Shown in pieces: positions 44,000 through 56,281 of a stretch of DNA of 64,000 nt (within the stretch, counting starts at the first letter, position 1; every line of letters starts with the position of its first letter). The DNA is from Bowmanella denitrificans. GTDB lineage: Bacteria; Pseudomonadota; Gammaproteobacteria; Enterobacterales; Alteromonadaceae. A program made the translations under genes and the position numbers. The notes beneath the pieces were generated by a model. The model searched no databases, was not told the origin of the DNA, and saw only the letters and a program-made list of their open reading frames with translations. The stretch covers positions 186,001 to 250,000 of the forward strand of contig NZ_PEBU01000002.1 in NCBI RefSeq assembly GCF_002887595.1, written 5' to 3'.

Positions 44000-44557
44000 A
44001 TGAAAACTATTGAAATTGATGAAGAGCTGTATCGTTACATTGCCGCACAAACTCAACATATCGGCGAGAGTGCTTCGCAAATCCTGCGTCGATTGCTATT
44101 TAGCCAGGCTGGCATTGCCATAGAAGCGCAACCGGTTGCAAAGCAAGAGAAGAAAAAAGAACAGGTTGCCAAATCGGTGTTACCGGTTCAGGAAGGTGCC
44201 CTATTTGATTACCTTGAACAGTCTGGCGTCAGTGACATGGGCAGCGCGGTTGAGCGTTTTATTGAAGTGCTGGCGGCCCTGGCACGTTTTCAGGGTAAAG
44301 AATTTGCCAAAGTGCTGGAACTGAAAGGGCGTAATCGCACCTATTTCGCCACCACTAAAGAGGCGTTGCTGGCGGCAGGTAGCAGCACCAATCCCAAAAT
44401 GTTGCCAGGCAGTTGCTATTGGGTCGTGACCAACAACAACACCCGTAAAAAACTGACAATGGTTCTGGAAGTGGCCAATTTACTGGGATACAGCAATGAG
44501 GATGCGACCAGGCTGGCTAAGTATCTGGATCCTGAATTTGTCGGCGACACTGAGTAA
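44000..44557 (+). CDS. seqA: Replication initiation negative modulator SeqA
   Basis: 185 residues. The N-terminal oligomerisation part begins MKTIEIDEELYRYIAAQT and the motif SASQILRRLL. The C-terminal part, which binds hemimethylated GATC, has GRNRTYFATTKEALLAAGSS, MLPGSCYWVVTNNNTRKK and RLAKYLDPEF. Presence of SeqA implies Dam methylation in the host. pgm starts 36 bases downstream, as in E. coli. Confidence 0.97.
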   Translation: MKTIEIDEELYRYIAAQTQHIGESASQILRRLLFSQAGIAIEAQPVAKQEKKKEQVAKSVLPVQEGALFDYLEQSGVSDMGSAVERFIEVLAALARFQGKEFAKVLELKGRNRTYFATTKEALLAAGSSTNPKMLPGSCYWVVTNNNTRKKLTMVLEVANLLGYSNEDATRLAKYLDPEFVGDTE

Positions 44558-44592
44558 CTTTGATTAACAGGTTTTGAGAAAAAGGAGAATCG

Positions 44593-46239
44593 ATGGCACT
44601 TCATCCCCAGGCAGGACAACCAGCCGACCTTGACAAACTGGCAAATATCCCCAGGCTGGTGGCAGCCTATTACAGCAATAAGCCGGATAAGGCTGATCCC
44701 GCTCATGCCGTATCTTTTGGCACATCCGGGCACAGAGGGAGCGCTTTGTTATGCACCTTCAACGATGCACATATTGCTGCTATCTGTCAGGCGCTGGCTG
44801 AATACCGCCTGGCCAATAAAATAGATGGTCCGTTGTTTATGGGAATGGACACCCATGCCCTGTCTGAACCCGCCTTTATTACCGCTGTAGAGGTACTCAG
44901 TGCCAATCAGGTGCAACTGGTGGTGGAAGCAAATCGTGGCTATACACCCACCCCGGCTATTTCCCTGGCCATTCTCAGACACAATGTCGGGCGTAGCAGT
45001 GGGTTTGCCGATGGCATAGTCATCACTCCTTCCCATAATCCGCCCGAAGATGGTGGTTTTAAATACAACCCTCCTCATGGTGGTCCGGCCGACACCCAGG
45101 TGACCGATCAGATTCAGACCCGTGCCAATGACCTGATTGCCAAAGACCTGCTGGGTGTTAAACGCATGGACTTTGCCCTGGCATTGCGCAGTGGCTATGT
45201 GCATGAACGCGATTTTGCTCAGGACTATGTGGAAGAGCTGGATAAGGTGGTGGATATGCAGGCCATTGCCGCTGCCGGATTAAAGTTGGGGACCGATCCG
45301 CTAGGGGGCGCAGGTCTGGCATATTGGGATAGAATCGCCGAGCGGTATAAGCTGGATATTGAAGTGGTCAATCGCCGTGTTGACCCGGCCTTTTCCTTTA
45401 TGCACCTGGATAAAGACGGCAAAATCCGTATGGATTGCTCCTCACCTTATGCCATGGCAGGTCTGATTGCCATGAAAGATAAGTTTGACCTGGCCTTTGG
45501 CAACGACGCCGATTTTGATCGACACGGTATTGTGTGCAAATCGTCTGGTTTGATGAACCCTAATCACTACCTGGCTGTGGCCATTGATTATCTCTATCGT
45601 CACCGTCCGCAGTGGAACGATAAGCTCAAAATCGGTAAAACCCTGGTCTCGTCCAGCATGATAGACAGAGTGGCGCATGCCCTGAATCGGCCACTGGCCG
45701 AGATGCCGGTTGGGTTCAAATGGTTTGTACCGCATATGCTGGATGGCAGTATGGGCTTTGCAGGAGAAGAAAGTGCCGGAGGCATTTTCCTGCGTCGTGA
45801 CGGCAGTGCCTGGGCAACGGATAAAGATGGCATCATTCTGTGTTTGCTGGCGGCAGAAATACTTGCCGTAACAGGTCAGGATCCCGGCCAGGCTTACCAG
45901 GGCCTGACTCAGAAGTTCGGGGCCCCCAGCTATAAGCGTATTGATGTGCCTGCTACTGCGATACAGAAGAAACGACTATCCAGCATGACACCTGATGTTG
46001 TTAAATCCACTCAGCTTGCCGGGGAAAATATCGACACTATTCTGACCCGGGCGCCCGGCAATAATGCTGCCATTGGCGGGTTAAAAGTCAGTACCGAGAA
46101 CGGTTGGTTTGCGGCACGGCCATCTGGCACGGAATCTGTGTACAAGATATATGCAGAAAGCTTTAACGGAGATGACCATCTTTCGTCATTGATTAACGAA
46201 GCACAAAGTCTGGTTCAGCAGGTGTTTGAAGCGGAATGA
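44593..46239 (+). CDS. pgm: Phosphoglucomutase (alpha-D-glucose-phosphate specific)
   Basis: 548 residues, converting glucose-1-phosphate to glucose-6-phosphate. The active-site serine is in [20 protein letters not shown]; metal-binding loop is [12 protein letters not shown]; the sugar loop is EESAGG; the phosphate loop is ARPSGTE near the C-terminus. Start ATG at 44593 with AAAAAGGAGA upstream. It feeds on the product of the phosphorylase encoded next. Confidence 0.96.
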   Translation: MALHPQAGQPADLDKLANIPRLVAAYYSNKPDKADPAHAVSFGTSGHRGSALLCTFNDAHIAAICQALAEYRLANKIDGPLFMGMDTHALSEPAFITAVEVLSANQVQLVVEANRGYTPTPAISLAILRHNVGRSSGFADGIVITPSHNPPEDGGFKYNPPHGGPADTQVTDQIQTRANDLIAKDLLGVKRMDFALALRSGYVHERDFAQDYVEELDKVVDMQAIAAAGLKLGTDPLGGAGLAYWDRIAERYKLDIEVVNRRVDPAFSFMHLDKDGKIRMDCSSPYAMAGLIAMKDKFDLAFGNDADFDRHGIVCKSSGLMNPNHYLAVAIDYLYRHRPQWNDKLKIGKTLVSSSMIDRVAHALNRPLAEMPVGFKWFVPHMLDGSMGFAGEESAGGIFLRRDGSAWATDKDGIILCLLAAEILAVTGQDPGQAYQGLTQKFGAPSYKRIDVPATAIQKKRLSSMTPDVVKSTQLAGENIDTILTRAPGNNAAIGGLKVSTENGWFAARPSGTESVYKIYAESFNGDDHLSSLINEAQSLVQQVFEAE

Positions 46240-46261
46240 TCTATTTGTGATCTTTTGATGT

Positions 46262-46276
46262 TGTAATTATGTTACA
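46262..46276. promoter_or_regulatory. TGTAA-N5-TTACA palindrome, copy 1
   Basis: TGTAATTATGTTACA, an inverted repeat of the same form as 46385-46399. It lies between the pgm stop and its terminator, so it may serve the downstream gene only if a promoter is close; otherwise it is chance. Confidence 0.3.
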
Positions 46277-46291
46277 TGATGATTGAAAAAT

Positions 46292-46312
46292 GCCCGGTTA
46301 TGCCGGGCTTTT
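46292..46312 (+). terminator. Terminator after pgm
   Basis: A 6-bp stem GCCCGG/CCGGGC with a 5-base loop is followed by TTTTTT. Confidence 0.85.
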
Positions 46313-46561
46313 TTATTTGTTAACGAAAAAACAACAAAAATACCATTTTAATTCCGGGTAAAAACAGTAAACTCAAATTTGCTTTGTAATTAAATTACAA
46401 AATGCGCCATGTGGAAACAGTTCGACTAGACTCTTTGAGTCGGTTCCACTCATCAGGGTGAATCAGGGTAGATAAGCGGATGGCCAGGAACGGCGACAAA
46501 TTTTGACTTTGAGTAGGCCCATGCGGCATACAGATGCGGTGGGCACCCGGAGGGCTTAAAA
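46313..46561 (+). other. Promoter region of the glycogen phosphorylase gene
   Basis: AT-rich non-coding leader. It holds the palindrome at 46385-46399 and a short GACT..AGTC hairpin near 46425-46441, and no protein-like frame. Confidence 0.45.
46385..46399. promoter_or_regulatory. TGTAA-N5-TTACA palindrome, copy 2
   Basis: TGTAATTAAATTACA; with flanks it extends to TTTGTAAT-N3-ATTACAAA (46383-46401). LacI-type sugar regulators bind operators of comparable size and symmetry. About 160 bases upstream of glgP. Confidence 0.4.
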
Positions 46562-49048
46562 ATGAATAAGGCTGTGAAAGCGCCATTGCTAACGCAAAAA
46601 TCTGTGACGGATCTGGACAAAAACGACATTAAACAAGCCATTATCCGGCACTTACATTGCACTTTGGGGACAGACGAAAACAAGGCCAATAACCATGCCT
46701 GGTGGAAGGCAACCTGCGCGGCAGTGCAGGAACAGGTGATGGAACGGCTGCGTACCACGCAAAAAACCCACTATATGAATGACACCCGGGCGGTGCACTA
46801 TTTTTCAGCCGAGTTTCTGATGGGAAGGCTGATGTCTAACAATTTGCAGAATTTAGGCTTGTACGAGAAAGCCAGTCAGGCGCTGCTGGAATTAGGTGTC
46901 GATATTGCCGATGTGATGGAAGAAGAGCCAGATATGGCGCTGGGCAATGGCGGTCTGGGACGACTGGCTGCCTGTTTCATCGATTCACTGGCAACACTGC
47001 AGATGCCGGCAATTGGTTATGGCTTGCACTACGAACATGGCTTGTTCCGCCAGGAAATTCAAAATGGCGCGCAGATAGAACGTCCGGATACCTGGCGAGA
47101 CTACGGTAACCCATGGGAAATTTGCCGCCCTGAATCCATTCAGGAAATTCCACTGTATGGTTATGTGGAAACCAAATACGGTGAAAAAGGCCAGATGCGC
47201 AAAGAGTGGCACCCTGGCTCCATTGTAAAGGGCATTCCATGGGATATTCCGGTGGTCGGTTTTGGCGGTAAAACCGTTAACGTCCTGCGATTATGGGAAA
47301 GCCGGGCATCAAATTACTTCAACTGGGATGTATTCAACGCGGGCGGCTATCTGGATGCCCAGCGGGAAAACGTGCAGGCCGAAACCATTTCCAAGGTGCT
47401 TTATCCCAATGACGAAACCGAAGCCGGCAAAGAGCTGCGTCTGATTCAGCAGTACTTTTTCTGTGCCTGTTCTTTGAAAGACATTATTCGCCGCTACAAG
47501 CGGGCGCACGGTGATGACTGGAGTCGTTTTGCCGACCAGGTGGTGATCCAACTTAATGATACCCACCCGGCCATTGCTATTCCTGAGCTGATGCGTATTT
47601 TGGTGGACAGAGCCGAAATGGATTGGGACAAGGCCTGGGCCATTTGTACTAACACCTTTGCCTACACCAACCATACCTTGTTACCCGAAGCACTGGAGCG
47701 CTGGCCGGCAAGAATGCTGGAAAAGATCCTGCCCCGCCATTTAGAAATCATCTATGAAATTAATCATAGGTTTATGGAGTTGGTAGACAAAACCTGGCCT
47801 GCCAATGACAGCATTAAACGCAAGCTGTCGATTATTGAAGAAGGCAGCGAGAAAATGATCCGCATGGGCAATCTGTCGGTGATCAGCTCTTTTGCCGTTA
47901 ACGGTGTGGCTGCCATTCATTCCAAGCTGGTTAAGGAGCAGTTGTTTCCTGAATTTGATCAACTGTGGCCGGGTAAACTGACTAATGTGACAAACGGCAT
48001 CACGCCAAGACGCTGGCTGAAGGCCTGTAATCCGCGTTTGGCAACACTGATCAGCAGCAAGATCGGCGATGACTGGCCGGTGCATCTGGATAAACTGCAA
48101 GGGCTGGCGAATTATGCGGATGACAAAGAATTTCAGAGCCAGTTTATGCAGATTAAGCATCAGAATAAGTTGGATCTGGCGGCGGAGGTGAAACTGCTGA
48201 CCGGCGTGGAATTAGATGCCAATATGATTTTTGATGTGCAGATTAAGCGTTTGCATGAATATAAGCGCCAGCATCTGAATTTGCTGCATATTATGGCTTT
48301 ATATCGCCGACTGCTGGAAGATCCGGATTATGATATGCATCCCCGTGCGTTTCTGTTTGGTGCCAAGGCGGCACCCGGTTATAAACTGGCCAAGGATATT
48401 ATCTATGCCATTAACAAAGTGGCAGATAAGATCAACAACGATAAGCGGGTGAATCACAAACTACGCGTTGTGTTCCTACCTAATTACCGGGTCAGCCTGG
48501 CGGAAAAAATGATCCCGGCTGCGGATATTTCCGAGCAAATCTCTACGGCCGGTAAAGAGGCCTCCGGCACCGGCAATATGAAACTGGCCTTAAATGGGGC
48601 GGTCACCGTTGGCACCCTGGATGGCGCGAATATTGAGATTGCCGAAGAAGTTGGCGAGGAAAATATCTTTATTTTCGGTCTGACAGTGGAACAAGTGCAC
48701 AAAATGCAAAAGGCTGGCTACAACCCCTATGACTACTATGATACCAGCCGCGAAATCAAAGCCATTCTAGACTGGCTGGAAACGGACTACTTTACGCCAG
48801 GCAAGCCAGGTGAACTGGTTTCTGTAAAGCAGAGTTTACTGGATGGGGGCGACCCCTATATGGTACTGGCTGACTTTGATGCCTATTCACAGGCTCAGAA
48901 AAAAGCCGATAAAGCTTACCGGGACAAGGCTGGCTGGGCCAGAAAAGCCATTTTCAACACTGCCAGAATGGGCAAATTCAATTCCGATCGTTCTATTCTG
49001 GATTATGTTGAAAAAATTTGGCGACTATCGCCTTGCACGGTAGACTAG
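46562..49048 (+). CDS. glgP: Glycogen/starch phosphorylase
   Basis: 828 residues, releasing glucose-1-phosphate from glycogen or maltodextrin. Family motifs: [52 protein letters not shown]-like region, and the PLP-lysine segment [14 protein letters not shown]. The C-terminal catalytic residues are in order. The ATG at 46562 lies after GGAGGGCTTAAAA. With pgm upstream it makes glucose-6-phosphate from storage polymer. A maltodextrin-specific (MalP) role cannot be excluded. Confidence 0.95.
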   Translation: MNKAVKAPLLTQKSVTDLDKNDIKQAIIRHLHCTLGTDENKANNHAWWKATCAAVQEQVMERLRTTQKTHYMNDTRAVHYFSAEFLMGRLMSNNLQNLGLYEKASQALLELGVDIADVMEEEPDMALGNGGLGRLAACFIDSLATLQMPAIGYGLHYEHGLFRQEIQNGAQIERPDTWRDYGNPWEICRPESIQEIPLYGYVETKYGEKGQMRKEWHPGSIVKGIPWDIPVVGFGGKTVNVLRLWESRASNYFNWDVFNAGGYLDAQRENVQAETISKVLYPNDETEAGKELRLIQQYFFCACSLKDIIRRYKRAHGDDWSRFADQVVIQLNDTHPAIAIPELMRILVDRAEMDWDKAWAICTNTFAYTNHTLLPEALERWPARMLEKILPRHLEIIYEINHRFMELVDKTWPANDSIKRKLSIIEEGSEKMIRMGNLSVISSFAVNGVAAIHSKLVKEQLFPEFDQLWPGKLTNVTNGITPRRWLKACNPRLATLISSKIGDDWPVHLDKLQGLANYADDKEFQSQFMQIKHQNKLDLAAEVKLLTGVELDANMIFDVQIKRLHEYKRQHLNLLHIMALYRRLLEDPDYDMHPRAFLFGAKAAPGYKLAKDIIYAINKVADKINNDKRVNHKLRVVFLPNYRVSLAEKMIPAADISEQISTAGKEASGTGNMKLALNGAVTVGTLDGANIEIAEEVGEENIFIFGLTVEQVHKMQKAGYNPYDYYDTSREIKAILDWLETDYFTPGKPGELVSVKQSLLDGGDPYMVLADFDAYSQAQKKADKAYRDKAGWARKAIFNTARMGKFNSDRSILDYVEKIWRLSPCTVD

Positions 49049-49121
49049 CGCCCGCTACGGCCAGGGTAGGCCGGGCTTAGCTTTTTGACAGGAATACGCC
49101 ACCCAAATACGTGGGCGGTCT

Positions 49122-49148
49122 AAAGCCCCCATTTGGGCTTTTTTTTTA
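49122..49148 (+). terminator. Terminator after glgP
   Basis: AAAGCCC/GGGCTTT stem followed by a long T-run (49139-49148). Confidence 0.9.
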
Positions 49149-49200
49149 TCGCGCAAACAGGATAAACTTTGCACGGTAAGCAGAGGTGTTGCAGTACTCA

Positions 49201-50514
49201 ATGAGTGTTTTTTACCAGTCCCTGGCCACCATTCCCAATCGCTATGCGTTTTTTGAACGTATTGAGCAGGCTGTTAGCGAATCGCCTGAGTTGTCGCTGC
49301 TGTTTATTGATGTGGTGCGTTTTTCCGACGTCAGTAGCAGTTTTGGCTACAAGGTCGGAGATATGATCCTCGAAGAAGTGGCCCGGCGCATTAAAGCCTT
49401 GTTCGGTAAGCAATGCCTGCTGGGGCGTATCAGCGGCGATATTTTCGGTCTGATGCTACCCGGATGCCATGGCGATACCCAACTGCGCGGTTTTTACAGT
49501 CATCTGGTTGAACACTTTAAGACACCCATCAGTTTTGACGATAATGCGTTTGTGGCCGACTTTAATGTCGGTGCGGTAGCCAACCTGCCGGACAATCGCG
49601 ACCCCAGTCGACTGTTTTCCGGCGCTGAGATGGCGCTTAAACAGGCTAAGCAGAATAAGTACGACAATTTCCAGGTCATTCGACTGCAGGAAAAACCTGA
49701 GACCGGCCGGTCACTTGCCCTGAAAGCCGACCTTAAACGCGCCTTTGCCAATGATGAACTGGAGTTATATTTTCAGCCCAAGGTGGATTTGCACAGTTTC
49801 AAGATAGTTGGTGCTGAATGCCTGTTACGCTGGAATCATCCCCTGGACGGCATCATTGTGCCTGGTAGCTTTATTGAAGCTGCTGAGTCGTACAATATGA
49901 TGAACGAAGTCGGATACTGGGTGCTGGAAAGGGCCTTTTATAGCGCCATGCTGCTGGAGGGGCTGGGACTGGATATTCAGGTTTCTGTGAATATTTCTCC
50001 CACTCAGCTTTATGATTCAAAGTTTGTTGCCAAAGTGAAACGGTTGGCCGGGTTGTATCGGGTCAATCTGGCCAATATTGAACTGGAACTCACCGAAGAT
50101 GTGGCATTGTCGAATTCGTTGTTGGTTAAACGCCAGTTGGGACAAATAAAAGCCTTGGGTTTGTCCATCGCTGTAGACGATTTTGGTAAGGGTTACTCTA
50201 ATCTTGCCTATATTCGCGATATAGAGCTGGATACCATTAAAATTGATAAAACCTTTGTGATGGGGCTGGATCGCAATCCGGTCAACAAGGCCATTATTCA
50301 GGCGTCGCAACTTATCGCCGGTGCGTTAGGCTGCAAAGTGATTGCCGAAGGAATCGAGTCAGTGGAACATCTGCATGCACTACGTGAGATTGGCATAGAT
50401 AAAGGTCAGGGTTTTTTGTTTTCCAAAGCGGTGCCGTTTGAACGTTTGGTCGAGCTGATCCATACCGACCTGATGGTCGGGGATTCACTGGCATATCGAA
50501 ACCGGACAGGGTGA
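49201..50514 (+). CDS. GGDEF-EAL protein with degenerate GGDEF motif, likely c-di-GMP phosphodiesterase
   Basis: 437 residues from the ATG at 49201 (AGAGG upstream; an in-frame GTG at 49186 overlaps that ribosome site). The N-terminal GGDEF-like domain (about 5-155) has SGDIF in place of GGDEF, so cyclase activity is not expected. The EAL domain (about 180-420) has ECLLRW in place of EALLRW but keeps the metal and catalytic set: NISPTQL, ELTED, DDFGKGYSNL, DTIKIDK, AEGIE and GQGFLF. It is probably an active phosphodiesterase or a c-di-GMP sensor. No membrane segment; cytosolic. Confidence 0.88.
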   Translation: MSVFYQSLATIPNRYAFFERIEQAVSESPELSLLFIDVVRFSDVSSSFGYKVGDMILEEVARRIKALFGKQCLLGRISGDIFGLMLPGCHGDTQLRGFYSHLVEHFKTPISFDDNAFVADFNVGAVANLPDNRDPSRLFSGAEMALKQAKQNKYDNFQVIRLQEKPETGRSLALKADLKRAFANDELELYFQPKVDLHSFKIVGAECLLRWNHPLDGIIVPGSFIEAAESYNMMNEVGYWVLERAFYSAMLLEGLGLDIQVSVNISPTQLYDSKFVAKVKRLAGLYRVNLANIELELTEDVALSNSLLVKRQLGQIKALGLSIAVDDFGKGYSNLAYIRDIELDTIKIDKTFVMGLDRNPVNKAIIQASQLIAGALGCKVIAEGIESVEHLHALREIGIDKGQGFLFSKAVPFERLVELIHTDLMVGDSLAYRNRTG

Positions 50515-50574
50515 TGCACCGCGCAGCCTGCTTCTGCTAGAATAGCGGCCAAAAGCAGACTCCTCAGGATTTCT

Positions 50575-51606
50575 ATGCCCCTACAGCAATTGCGTCAGCA
50601 TGGCCAGTTTCTGGCCTTAAGCCGCCAACAGCCCAACCTTTTTGCCAGCCCGATCGAATTTAGCCTGGACGATGGCACCCAAGTGTATATTCGCTCCCCA
50701 GGTATTATCAGCTTTACCCCAAGTAAGCCTGAAGGTAAGGATATTGTGCTTTCCAGCGGGGTGCATGGTAACGAAACTGCCCCCATAGAAATATGTGATG
50801 AACTGGTACAAGGTCTGTTGACAGGGCAGTTTAGCGCGCGTCATCGGGTATTGTTTTTATTTGGCAACCTGCCGGCCATGGATATTGGTGAGCGCTTTGT
50901 CGAAGAGAACATGAATCGACTGTTTAGTGGTGCCCATTCTAAAGGGCCGGGTCTGGTTAACGCCGAGCGAGTCAGAGCCAAAGAGCTTGAGGATGCCGTG
51001 GCGGATTTCTACCAGCAAGGCGAGTGGATAGGGCAGAATTATCGCTGCCATTATGATCTGCATACTGCCATCCGTGGTTCAAAGAATGAGAAGTTTGCCG
51101 TTTACCCATACCGTCACGGGCAGCCATGGAAAAAGTCGCAACTGCAGTTTTTGTTTGCCTGCGGTGTGAATACTTTTTTGTTGTCAAATGGCCCCACCAC
51201 GACCTTTAGCTATTACTCTTCCAACGAATTTGGCGCCGACGCCTTTACCGTCGAACTGGGTAAGGTGGCGGCCTTTGGCGAAAATGACATGTCGCGTTTT
51301 GCACAGGTCAGGGAAACCCTGTTGGCGCTGATCAGTCAGGACGAAGTGGCTTTGCCCGGGTACGATCCAAACGCACTGCATGTGTTTAGAATCAACCAGG
51401 TGATCAATCGCACTAAAGAAGATTTTCGCCTTAACTTTGCTGACGATGCTCCCAATTTTACCGATTTTCCCCTTGATTATGTATTAGCGGAGGAGGAGGG
51501 CGTGCAATACAAAGTGCAGGAACAAGGTGAAGCCATCGTTTTTCCTAATGCCAAGGTCGCCATTGGTCAGCGCGCGTTGCTCACGGTTGTTCCCACCAGT
51601 TTGTAA
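50575..51606 (+). CDS. astE: Succinylglutamate desuccinylase AstE
   Basis: 343 residues, last step of the arginine succinyltransferase pathway, releasing succinate and glutamate. It belongs to the zinc carboxypeptidase-like AstE/AspA family. Metal residues are seen in LSSGVHGNETAP (His, Glu) and in CHYDLHTAIRG (His). EENMNRLF and FTVELGKVAAFG are conserved. No other ast gene is in the window. Start ATG at 50575. Confidence 0.93.
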   Translation: MPLQQLRQHGQFLALSRQQPNLFASPIEFSLDDGTQVYIRSPGIISFTPSKPEGKDIVLSSGVHGNETAPIEICDELVQGLLTGQFSARHRVLFLFGNLPAMDIGERFVEENMNRLFSGAHSKGPGLVNAERVRAKELEDAVADFYQQGEWIGQNYRCHYDLHTAIRGSKNEKFAVYPYRHGQPWKKSQLQFLFACGVNTFLLSNGPTTTFSYYSSNEFGADAFTVELGKVAAFGENDMSRFAQVRETLLALISQDEVALPGYDPNALHVFRINQVINRTKEDFRLNFADDAPNFTDFPLDYVLAEEEGVQYKVQEQGEAIVFPNAKVAIGQRALLTVVPTSL

Positions 51607-51671
51607 AGATTGTTCGCAGTCTGTGGCGACAGTGCACTGGGTGTGCAATCGATACTTTGTGGTTGTGCCAA

Positions 51672-52421
51672 TTATGGTTGAGACAATTGGAATTGCTGTT
51701 TTTGCAACGATTGTCTCAGGGCCTCCACCAGGCTGTCATTAGTGTTTAAGCTGGCCGCCAGGTAGGTGAGTTGCTCAAGCTCCGGGATCATATAAGCAAA
51801 GCGCACATCGGAAGTTTTAAGTTGCATGGATTGCAGCATATCGTCGATGGCGTCTGGGTCGTCTATCACCAGATCGACTTTGTTTTTCAGCAGAAGGGTC
51901 CAGGATTGCTGAATATCTGCAGTCACCAGTAATTGCTTGCCCTCTTCAAAACCATGTTGTTTCAATACTTCCAGTGCCACATCCTGACGTTGCACGGCTA
52001 TCATATAGGCTTTGGCGTCTTGCAGTGTCTGGATTTTTACCGGCTGATTGCGGCTAAGCTGCATAAAACCAAGGGCATAACGCCCTACCGGACCTATCCA
52101 TTTAAACAGCGCTTCACGCTGAGGCGTTCTGGCCATCGCATAGATAAGGGTGTTGGGAGTGCTCAGGGCCAGGTCGTAGGCGCGAGCCCAGGGATAGGCC
52201 CGGATCTGAGCCGCTTGATTGGCATCGGTTAACACTTTACGTACCCGTTCGGTCACCACGCCTGACACCTGGCCGTCGACCAGGGTCTGTGCGGGGGGCG
52301 ATATTTCCGTTACCACCTTTAATGGCAATGCCCGGCTTTGCAAAGGCATGAGTGATGTAGCCAGCGCAATTAGCAGGCAAGCGGCAAGTGAAATCGGAAA
52401 TGGATTGGGCAGTTTGTACAA
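51672..52421 (-). CDS. Periplasmic solute-binding-like protein (SBP family 3)
   Basis: 249 residues with a signal peptide (ISLAACLLIALATSLMPLQSRA). The mature part has the pattern of small SBP_bac_3 proteins: LKVVTEISPPAQTLVDGQVSG, RAYPWARAYDLAL and LLLKNKVDLVIDDPDAI. No permease or ATPase gene adjoins it, so it may act as an independent sensor or receptor. Convergent with astE, 65 bases apart. Confidence 0.82.
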   Translation of the reverse strand: MYKLPNPFPISLAACLLIALATSLMPLQSRALPLKVVTEISPPAQTLVDGQVSGVVTERVRKVLTDANQAAQIRAYPWARAYDLALSTPNTLIYAMARTPQREALFKWIGPVGRYALGFMQLSRNQPVKIQTLQDAKAYMIAVQRQDVALEVLKQHGFEEGKQLLVTADIQQSWTLLLKNKVDLVIDDPDAIDDMLQSMQLKTSDVRFAYMIPELEQLTYLAASLNTNDSLVEALRQSLQKQQFQLSQP

Positions 52422-52472
52422 CTTTAGGTTATCTTTGGTGACTACAACCTTCAGGCTAGCTACTTATATTCT

Positions 52473-52886
52473 ATGTTTCAACTGGATCCCCGACTTAATC
52501 AGGATTGCCATCTGGTTACCGAACTGCCTTTATGTCTGGTACTTATGATGAATGACAACCAGTATCCCTGGATGATACTGGTACCCAAGATAGAGGGAGC
52601 CAGAGAGATTCTGGATCTATCCATTGCTCAACAACAGCAACTTTGGCTTGAATCCTCACGACTTACCCGGGTGATGCAGCAGCGTTATGCGCCCGATAAG
52701 ATGAATATTGCTGCTCTTGGTAATGTGGTAGAACAGTTGCACCTGCACCATATTGCCAGGTATAAAAAGGATATCGCCTGGCCTGCCCCTGTGTGGGGAA
52801 AATATCCCGCTAAAGGATACGATGCGGCCACAGCGCAGCAGGAAATAATGGCAATGAGTGAATTATTAGAGGACATCAAGGCATGA
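52473..52886 (+). CDS. HIT-family hydrolase
   Basis: 137 residues with the histidine triad motif [17 protein letters not shown], a HxHxH variant, and the preceding strand [15 protein letters not shown] proteins hydrolyse or transfer nucleotide-linked groups. Its stop overlaps the start of the next gene by 4 bases (ATGA), so both are co-translated. Confidence 0.85.
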   Translation: MFQLDPRLNQDCHLVTELPLCLVLMMNDNQYPWMILVPKIEGAREILDLSIAQQQQLWLESSRLTRVMQQRYAPDKMNIAALGNVVEQLHLHHIARYKKDIAWPAPVWGKYPAKGYDAATAQQEIMAMSELLEDIKA

Positions 52887-53206
52887 TTATCAGTACGACA
52901 CATCATCTGGACGGTAAGGAAGTTGAGGCTTACCTGGGCATTGTGGTTGGCGAAGCGGTGATGGGGGCGAATCTGTTTAGTGACCTTTTTGCCTCTATTC
53001 GTGACATAGTGGGTGGACGCAGTGGCTCCTATGAGGATGAACTGACCAAAGCCCGTAAAATTGCCTTTGCTGAACTGGAAGCTGAAGCCAGAGCGTTAGG
53101 CGCGAATGCCGTTCTGGCGGTGGATATTGATTATCAGGTAGTGGGCAGCAAAGGCAGTATGCTGATGGTGAGTATCAGCGGCACTGCGGTGCGCTATCGA
53201 GGTTGA
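52883..53206 (+). CDS. YbjQ-family (UPF0145) protein
   Basis: 107 residues with the family segments [58 protein letters not shown] and [13 protein letters not shown]. Family members are small oligomeric proteins of unsettled function. Coupled to the HIT gene. Confidence 0.92.
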   Translation: MIISTTHHLDGKEVEAYLGIVVGEAVMGANLFSDLFASIRDIVGGRSGSYEDELTKARKIAFAELEAEARALGANAVLAVDIDYQVVGSKGSMLMVSISGTAVRYRG

Positions 53207-53216
53207 TGCGCATTTC

Positions 53217-53365
53217 TTAATCGTCTTTATCCCAATCTGGGTTATTGCCCTGCTGTTGTTTGTCCTTAAGGCTGGGCAGTTTGTGCTTGGCGCTTTGTTT
53301 CAGCAACAGCAGATTGCTGACAATTACCCCCAGTACCAGGGCAATGATCAGGGCGACAGTCCAGC

Positions 53366-53369
<4 letters not shown>
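53217..53369 (-). CDS. DUF2897-type small membrane protein
   Basis: 50 residues: MSWTVALIIALVLGVIVSNL.., one membrane helix, then a charged tail ending in NPDWDKDD. The start codon overlaps the stop of the upstream M15 peptidase by 4 bases (ATGA) and the tail is typical of DUF2897 proteins. The next gene on the strand is only 4 bases of overlap away, so it is a coupled small gene easily missed by length cut-offs. Function unknown. Confidence 0.75.
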
Positions 53370-55513
<2,144 letters not shown>

Positions 55514-55626
55514 GGGCGTTATTATCTGAGTGAAAGTGGGCTGCAAGCTTAGCTTAAAGTCATACTGGTTTGAACCGTTCGCGGTTGAGGTTGCTATATC
55601 ATTTGTTTGCCGGAATATGGAACTGG

Positions 55627-56136
55627 TTATCGAAAGTGCAGCGTCATGCAGGGCTCCTGACAGGCCAGCACGCTGTGGCAATGTGCCTGAATAGCACTGA
55701 GTTTTTGTGTTTGTGAGGTCAGGACCAGGCAATGTGCTGAGCGTGCCCGGTTTTTCAAAAGCCTCAGGTCAAATTCCAATAAGGTATCTCCCTGACTGAA
55801 ACTACCAGTTTTGGCCGACTTGGACCGAAAACCTTGGCCCATTAATTTATGGCTGTCTATGCCCACTTGAATGAGCAATTCCAGTCCCTGACGGCTTTTA
55901 ATCCGCAGGCACTCGCCGGTGACAGAATGGTCCAGCCATACCCCATCGAACGGTGCCTGGATCTTGTAGCCACTGAGATCAATGGCAATACCCGCACCAA
56001 AAAGGCCATTGGCATAGGCCGGACTGGGGACTTCATCAAGCAGGCAGACTCTGCCGCTCACGGGTGCCAATACCGGCAGTTGCAGGCGTGATACCTCGGG
56101 CTGCTCGTGGATTACAAAACGGCGGATATTCCACAT
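55627..56136 (-). CDS. EIIA-Glc-like protein lacking both active-site histidines
   Basis: 169 residues from the ATG at 56136. It aligns with the IIA-glucose fold of the PTS: APVSGRVCLLDEVPSPAYA, GAGIAIDLSG, APFDGVWL, GLELLIQVGIDSHKLMG and GDTLLEFDLRLL. In the E. coli enzyme the phosphorylated His90 lies in ELFVHFGID; here the same place is Gln90. The helper His75 is replaced by Glu75. It cannot carry phosphate by the known mechanism. It may be a regulatory pseudo-enzyme or a protein that only binds a partner. The start is uncertain; the frame is open to 56262. Confidence 0.75.
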   Translation of the reverse strand: MWNIRRFVIHEQPEVSRLQLPVLAPVSGRVCLLDEVPSPAYANGLFGAGIAIDLSGYKIQAPFDGVWLDHSVTGECLRIKSRQGLELLIQVGIDSHKLMGQGFRSKSAKTGSFSQGDTLLEFDLRLLKNRARSAHCLVLTSQTQKLSAIQAHCHSVLACQEPCMTLHFR

Positions 56137-56250
56137 CTTTATCTTATCTACCTTGCGGACGTATTTTGACGAATGTCGGCTTATGCCATGGTTGCCTATT
56201 CTGCGTAAGGCCTGTGAGACCTGCAAGTTAACAGATCCGTCGATCCTGAC

Positions 56251-56281
56251 AAGGTTATCCACTATATCTGTGGATAACCTT
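56251..56281. promoter_or_regulatory. Perfect palindrome containing inverted DnaA-box-like sites
   Basis: AAGGTTATCCAC and GTGGATAACCTT form exact 12-bp arms around a 7-base loop. The right arm with its flank reads TGTGGATAA, a perfect DnaA box (TTATCCACA) on the reverse strand; the left reads TTATCCACT. It lies upstream of the EIIA-like gene. It could also act as a terminator for neither gene, since no T-run follows. Confidence 0.55.
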
